A stretch of 9,131 nucleotides of DNA from NCBI GenBank assembly GCA_038222915.1, contig JBBRHH010000225.1, positions 1 through 9,131 of the forward strand. The letters run 5' to 3'. Within the stretch, counting starts at the first letter, position 1. Every line of letters begins with the position of its first letter. The translations under genes and the position numbers were made by a program. Origin of the DNA: JBBRHH01 sp038222915. Its GTDB lineage: Bacteria; Planctomycetota; Phycisphaerae; Tepidisphaerales; Tepidisphaeraceae. This document shows positions 6,714 to 9,131 of the stretch, one piece after another. The notes beneath the pieces are model-generated. The model saw nothing but the letters and a program-made list of their open reading frames with translations, was not told where the DNA came from and made no database searches.

Positions 6714-6720
6714 AATTGTG

Positions 6721-8703
6721 ATGCCTATGGAGTCTGATAAATCTGAATCTCGTGCCGCAGGCGTTGCCATTGAGGCGCTGGAAGGCCGGCAATATCTTAG
6801 TTGGGGAACGTTTCCGCGCCTGATCAACCAGGACGTGGCCGTGTCGTCCTATCCGAACATTGTTGGAACCGGAGAAACCATTGCCATTCTGGACTCGGGC
6901 GTGAACTACAACGATCCAGTTCTAGGCGGCGGATTTGGAGCAGGTTTCAAAGTCGTCGATGGCTACGACTTTGTCGACCACGACACCGATCCCATGGATG
7001 AAGACGGCCACGGCACCGGCGTGGCGACCCTCGCGGCCGGCGGTACGTACACCTACAACGGGCAAACCTATCAGGGCGTCGCCCCAGGCGCGCGAATCGT
7101 TGCGCTGAGGATTGATGACGGGTCGGGAAACATTTCCGATGCGACTTACACGGCCGCCCTTCAATGGGTGCTCGACCATCAGGCGGAATACAACATCGTC
7201 GCCGTGAACATCTCCGAGGGCGGGAATGCCGTTTTTGATTCGCCGACGACCCAGAATTCACCTTACAGCGGATTGCTGGCGCAACTGGAAAACAAGAAGG
7301 TGATGGTTGCCATCTCCAGCGGCAACGACGGGTTGAGCCTCGGCGAAGGCGTTGAATATCCTTCGGCCGACCCTTCGGCATTTGCCATCGGCGGTATCGA
7401 AAGTAGTGATGCCATCTGGAGCCTCACCTCGCGCGGCCACAACCTCGATCTGCTCGCGCCGGGCTTGAATGTCCCGACGGTCTACATAAACGAGGACCAC
7501 GAGCATATTGTGCTCCAGGCGACGGGCACGAGCTTCTCGTGTCCATTCGTCGCCGGGGCGGCCGCGCTCTTGCGGCAGGTCAATCCGATTCTGACGCCCG
7601 ATGAGATCATGGGAATTCTGCAAACGACCGGACATGATGTTTATGATTCGGGGACACAGCTTACTTTCAAACGCATCAATCTCGCGGCGGCCATCTCCAG
7701 CGCAACCCAGGGCGTCGGTGGGCAGGCCGCGGCGCTTTCATCAATCACCAACGATAACTCGATTGCCTTTGCCAAAAATGGAACCCTGTACCTGTCCTAT
7801 TACGATTCAGGCAGCGGTGATTTGATGGCGACATCACGGGCTGCGTCGGGTGGATGGTCCGCCACGCAGATCGTGGATCAGACCGGGAACGTCGGCAAGG
7901 ATTCTTCCATCCTGGTTGACCACAACGGCAATGCGGGCATCGCCTACTACGACGTCGCCAACGGCGACTTGAAGTACGCTCACTACAACGGTTCGATCTG
8001 GAAAGTTCTTCGCGTCGACGGTTCGAGCGATGTGGGCCTGCACGCTTCGCTGGCGTTTGATGCCTCGAACCGGCCGGCCATCAGCTATTACGACAACACG
8101 CACAAGACCTTGAAGTTTGCGTATTGGAACGGTACGAAATTCGTGGTGAGCACGCTCGACAGCACGGCCGCCGCGGGGCGGTCGAGCAGCGTCGCCTGGA
8201 ACCCGACGGCCAAGACGTGGGCGGTCGGGTATGAGTCACACGCGCACGGACAGTTTATCTTTGCGCAGCAGGCGTCGTCGAAAACGCCGGCGGTGTGGAA
8301 GAAAACCATCGTCGACCACACGTCGCTCGGAGGTGGACAGTTGTCGGTGGCGTTTGGACCGAAAGCCCAGCCGGCCTTCAGCTATTACGATGCGACGACC
8401 GGGAAGATGAAATTTGCACAGGCGAGCGGCACAACCTGGAAAGTCGGATTCCTCAGCAGCAGCCGTTCGGCGACGACCGGGACAACTTTGTTCTTCGACA
8501 GTACCGGTGCGAACATCGTCTACTTCGACGCGACGTATGGGCGGGTGATTCTGGCCGACGGGTCGATCGGCAAATGGACCTACTTCCCATTGCTAACCAA
8601 CACCGCGTCAATGATCTCGGTGGCCCAGGGCCCCAGCGATCAGGTGGATTTCACGTTCCTGCAAACGGACTCGGATTCGCTGCATCTTCTGGATGTACCG
8701 TGA
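6721..8703 (+). CDS. S8 subtilisin-like protease with LEPR-type N-terminus and C-terminal repeat propeller
   Basis: This is a 660-residue protein if it starts at ATG 6721. GTG 6718 and ATG 6727 are alternatives, and none has a Shine-Dalgarno sequence. The S8 catalytic triad is complete: Asp58 in AILDSGVNY, His97 in DGHGTGVA and Ser271 in ATGTSFSCPFVAG, with oxyanion Asn202 in SSGNDG. The catalytic domain covers about residues 33-325. No hydrophobic signal peptide or inhibitor-type prodomain is seen. Instead residues 18-27 read EALEGRQYLS, resembling the LEPR motif found near the N-terminus of many planctomycete exported proteins. Residues about 340-660 contain at least six repeats centred on (S/A)YYD or a variant, followed by LK-(Y/F)-A and a Gly-Trp segment, spaced 46-51 residues apart, as in a beta-propeller. 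It probably degrades or processes extracellular protein. Its 3' end overlaps the convergent kdtA-like gene by 53 bp. Confidence 0.88.
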   Translation: MPMESDKSESRAAGVAIEALEGRQYLSWGTFPRLINQDVAVSSYPNIVGTGETIAILDSGVNYNDPVLGGGFGAGFKVVDGYDFVDHDTDPMDEDGHGTGVATLAAGGTYTYNGQTYQGVAPGARIVALRIDDGSGNISDATYTAALQWVLDHQAEYNIVAVNISEGGNAVFDSPTTQNSPYSGLLAQLENKKVMVAISSGNDGLSLGEGVEYPSADPSAFAIGGIESSDAIWSLTSRGHNLDLLAPGLNVPTVYINEDHEHIVLQATGTSFSCPFVAGAAALLRQVNPILTPDEIMGILQTTGHDVYDSGTQLTFKRINLAAAISSATQGVGGQAAALSSITNDNSIAFAKNGTLYLSYYDSGSGDLMATSRAASGGWSATQIVDQTGNVGKDSSILVDHNGNAGIAYYDVANGDLKYAHYNGSIWKVLRVDGSSDVGLHASLAFDASNRPAISYYDNTHKTLKFAYWNGTKFVVSTLDSTAAAGRSSSVAWNPTAKTWAVGYESHAHGQFIFAQQASSKTPAVWKKTIVDHTSLGGGQLSVAFGPKAQPAFSYYDATTGKMKFAQASGTTWKVGFLSSSRSATTGTTLFFDSTGANIVYFDATYGRVILADGSIGKWTYFPLLTNTASMISVAQGPSDQVDFTFLQTDSDSLHLLDVP

Positions 8704-9131
8704 GCAAAGCCGGCCACAAGCGTTCCTGACGCACGCGGAAATACTGCAGAATAATCGCCACATGCTTCTCGGTTGCACCGCGCTGATTGAGGATCACGGC
8801 TTGTGCGCGATGCCCCATTCCGGCGGCCTCTTTGGGTGTTGAGATCAGGACTGATACTGCCTGCACGAGTTCATCCGTGTCCTTCACTTCCATCAGCGCG
8901 TCGGCCTCACGGAGCCTTGCAACGGCGGCGGCGAAGTTGGCGGTGTAGGGGCCGACGATCGTGGCGCGGCCGAGGGCGGCGGGCTCGATCATGTCGCTGC
9001 CGTGCTGGCGCGAGCCCAGATCGACGAGGCTACGGCCGGAGAAGACGACGTCCGCGAGGCTGTAGAACTTTCGCAATTCGCCCATGGTGTCGCCGAGCAC
9101 GACTGGCGGCATGACTGCTTTATCAGCCGCC
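8651..9131 (-). CDS. waaA: 3-deoxy-D-manno-octulosonic acid (Kdo) transferase, C-terminal part
   Basis: The frame is open from the right window edge and ends at TGA (8653-8651), giving about 159 C-terminal residues of an enzyme that is normally about 420 residues long. The visible part matches the C-terminal nucleotide-binding domain of KdtA/WaaA (GT30 family). LGDTMGELRKFYSLADVVF is followed by a GRSLVDLGSR segment, then SDMIEPAALGR and GPYTANF, and finally a NQRGATEK region typical of the end of the family. The enzyme transfers Kdo from CMP-Kdo to lipid A precursor at the inner membrane, the first step of core lipopolysaccharide assembly. Proteobacterial members usually read GGHNPLEPAA where this one reads HGSDMIEPAA. 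The N-terminal acceptor domain and its catalytic residue lie outside the window, so activity cannot be judged. Its last 53 bp overlap the protease gene. Confidence 0.8.
   Translation of the reverse strand, partial: AADKAVMPPVVLGDTMGELRKFYSLADVVFSGRSLVDLGSRQHGSDMIEPAALGRATIVGPYTANFAAAVARLREADALMEVKDTDELVQAVSVLISTPKEAAGMGHRAQAVILNQRGATEKHVAIILQYFRVRQERLWPALLTVHPEDAANPSPFAGT

Noticed and set aside
6947..7381. Minus-strand frame rich in Arg and Cys opposite the protease catalytic domain
   Set aside because: The composition is that of a shadow frame, and it is opposite the conserved S8 His and Asn motifs.
8295..8729. Plus-strand open frame of 144 codons overlapping the end of the protease gene
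   Set aside because: It runs in another frame through the YYD repeats and has no independent support.

Overview
The window looks like chromosomal DNA from a GC-rich Gram-negative bacterium, most likely a planctomycete, with class Phycisphaerae my best guess. Three things support this. A subtilisin-like protease carries a short N-terminal 'EALEGRQYLS' segment of the LEPR type that marks many planctomycete cell-surface proteins. A kdtA/waaA-type Kdo transferase fragment points to lipopolysaccharide. There are several lipoproteins, non-ATG starts and genes without clear Shine-Dalgarno sequences. I saw no rRNA, tRNA, CRISPR array, phage gene or insertion sequence.

Layout from left to right: (1) the 3' end of an unrecognised plus-strand gene (1-446). 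(2) A minus-strand gene (367-1401) that resembles an HPr-kinase-like P-loop protein but has lost its nucleotide-binding residues. (3) A 192-bp divergent intergenic region (1402-1593) with a perfect TATAAT and a good ribosome binding site for the next operon. (4) A plus-strand three-gene unit (1594-4535): an M16 peptidase-family protein without the zinc site, a small probable lipoprotein overlapping it by 4 bp, and an M16 peptidase with an intact zinc site. (5) A minus-strand lipoprotein (4561-6582) with four PEGA-like repeats followed by a TolB-like propeller. (6) A 135-bp divergent intergenic region. (7) A plus-strand LEPR-type S8 protease with a C-terminal repeat propeller (6721-8703). (8) The 3' part of a minus-strand kdtA/waaA-like gene (8651-9131, running off the window).

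The common theme is the cell envelope: two extracytoplasmic proteolytic systems, two lipoproteins and one lipopolysaccharide enzyme. The genes alternate in orientation, and two of the three convergent junctions overlap at their 3' ends.

I do not see a clearly new defence or mobile system. The best leads are the apparent pseudokinase, the M16 pair with complementary halves of the active site around a lipoprotein gene, the PEGA-propeller lipoprotein with a candidate leaderless promoter, and the LEPR protease with a roughly 48-residue propeller repeat. All family assignments come from reading motifs by eye; no database search was run.
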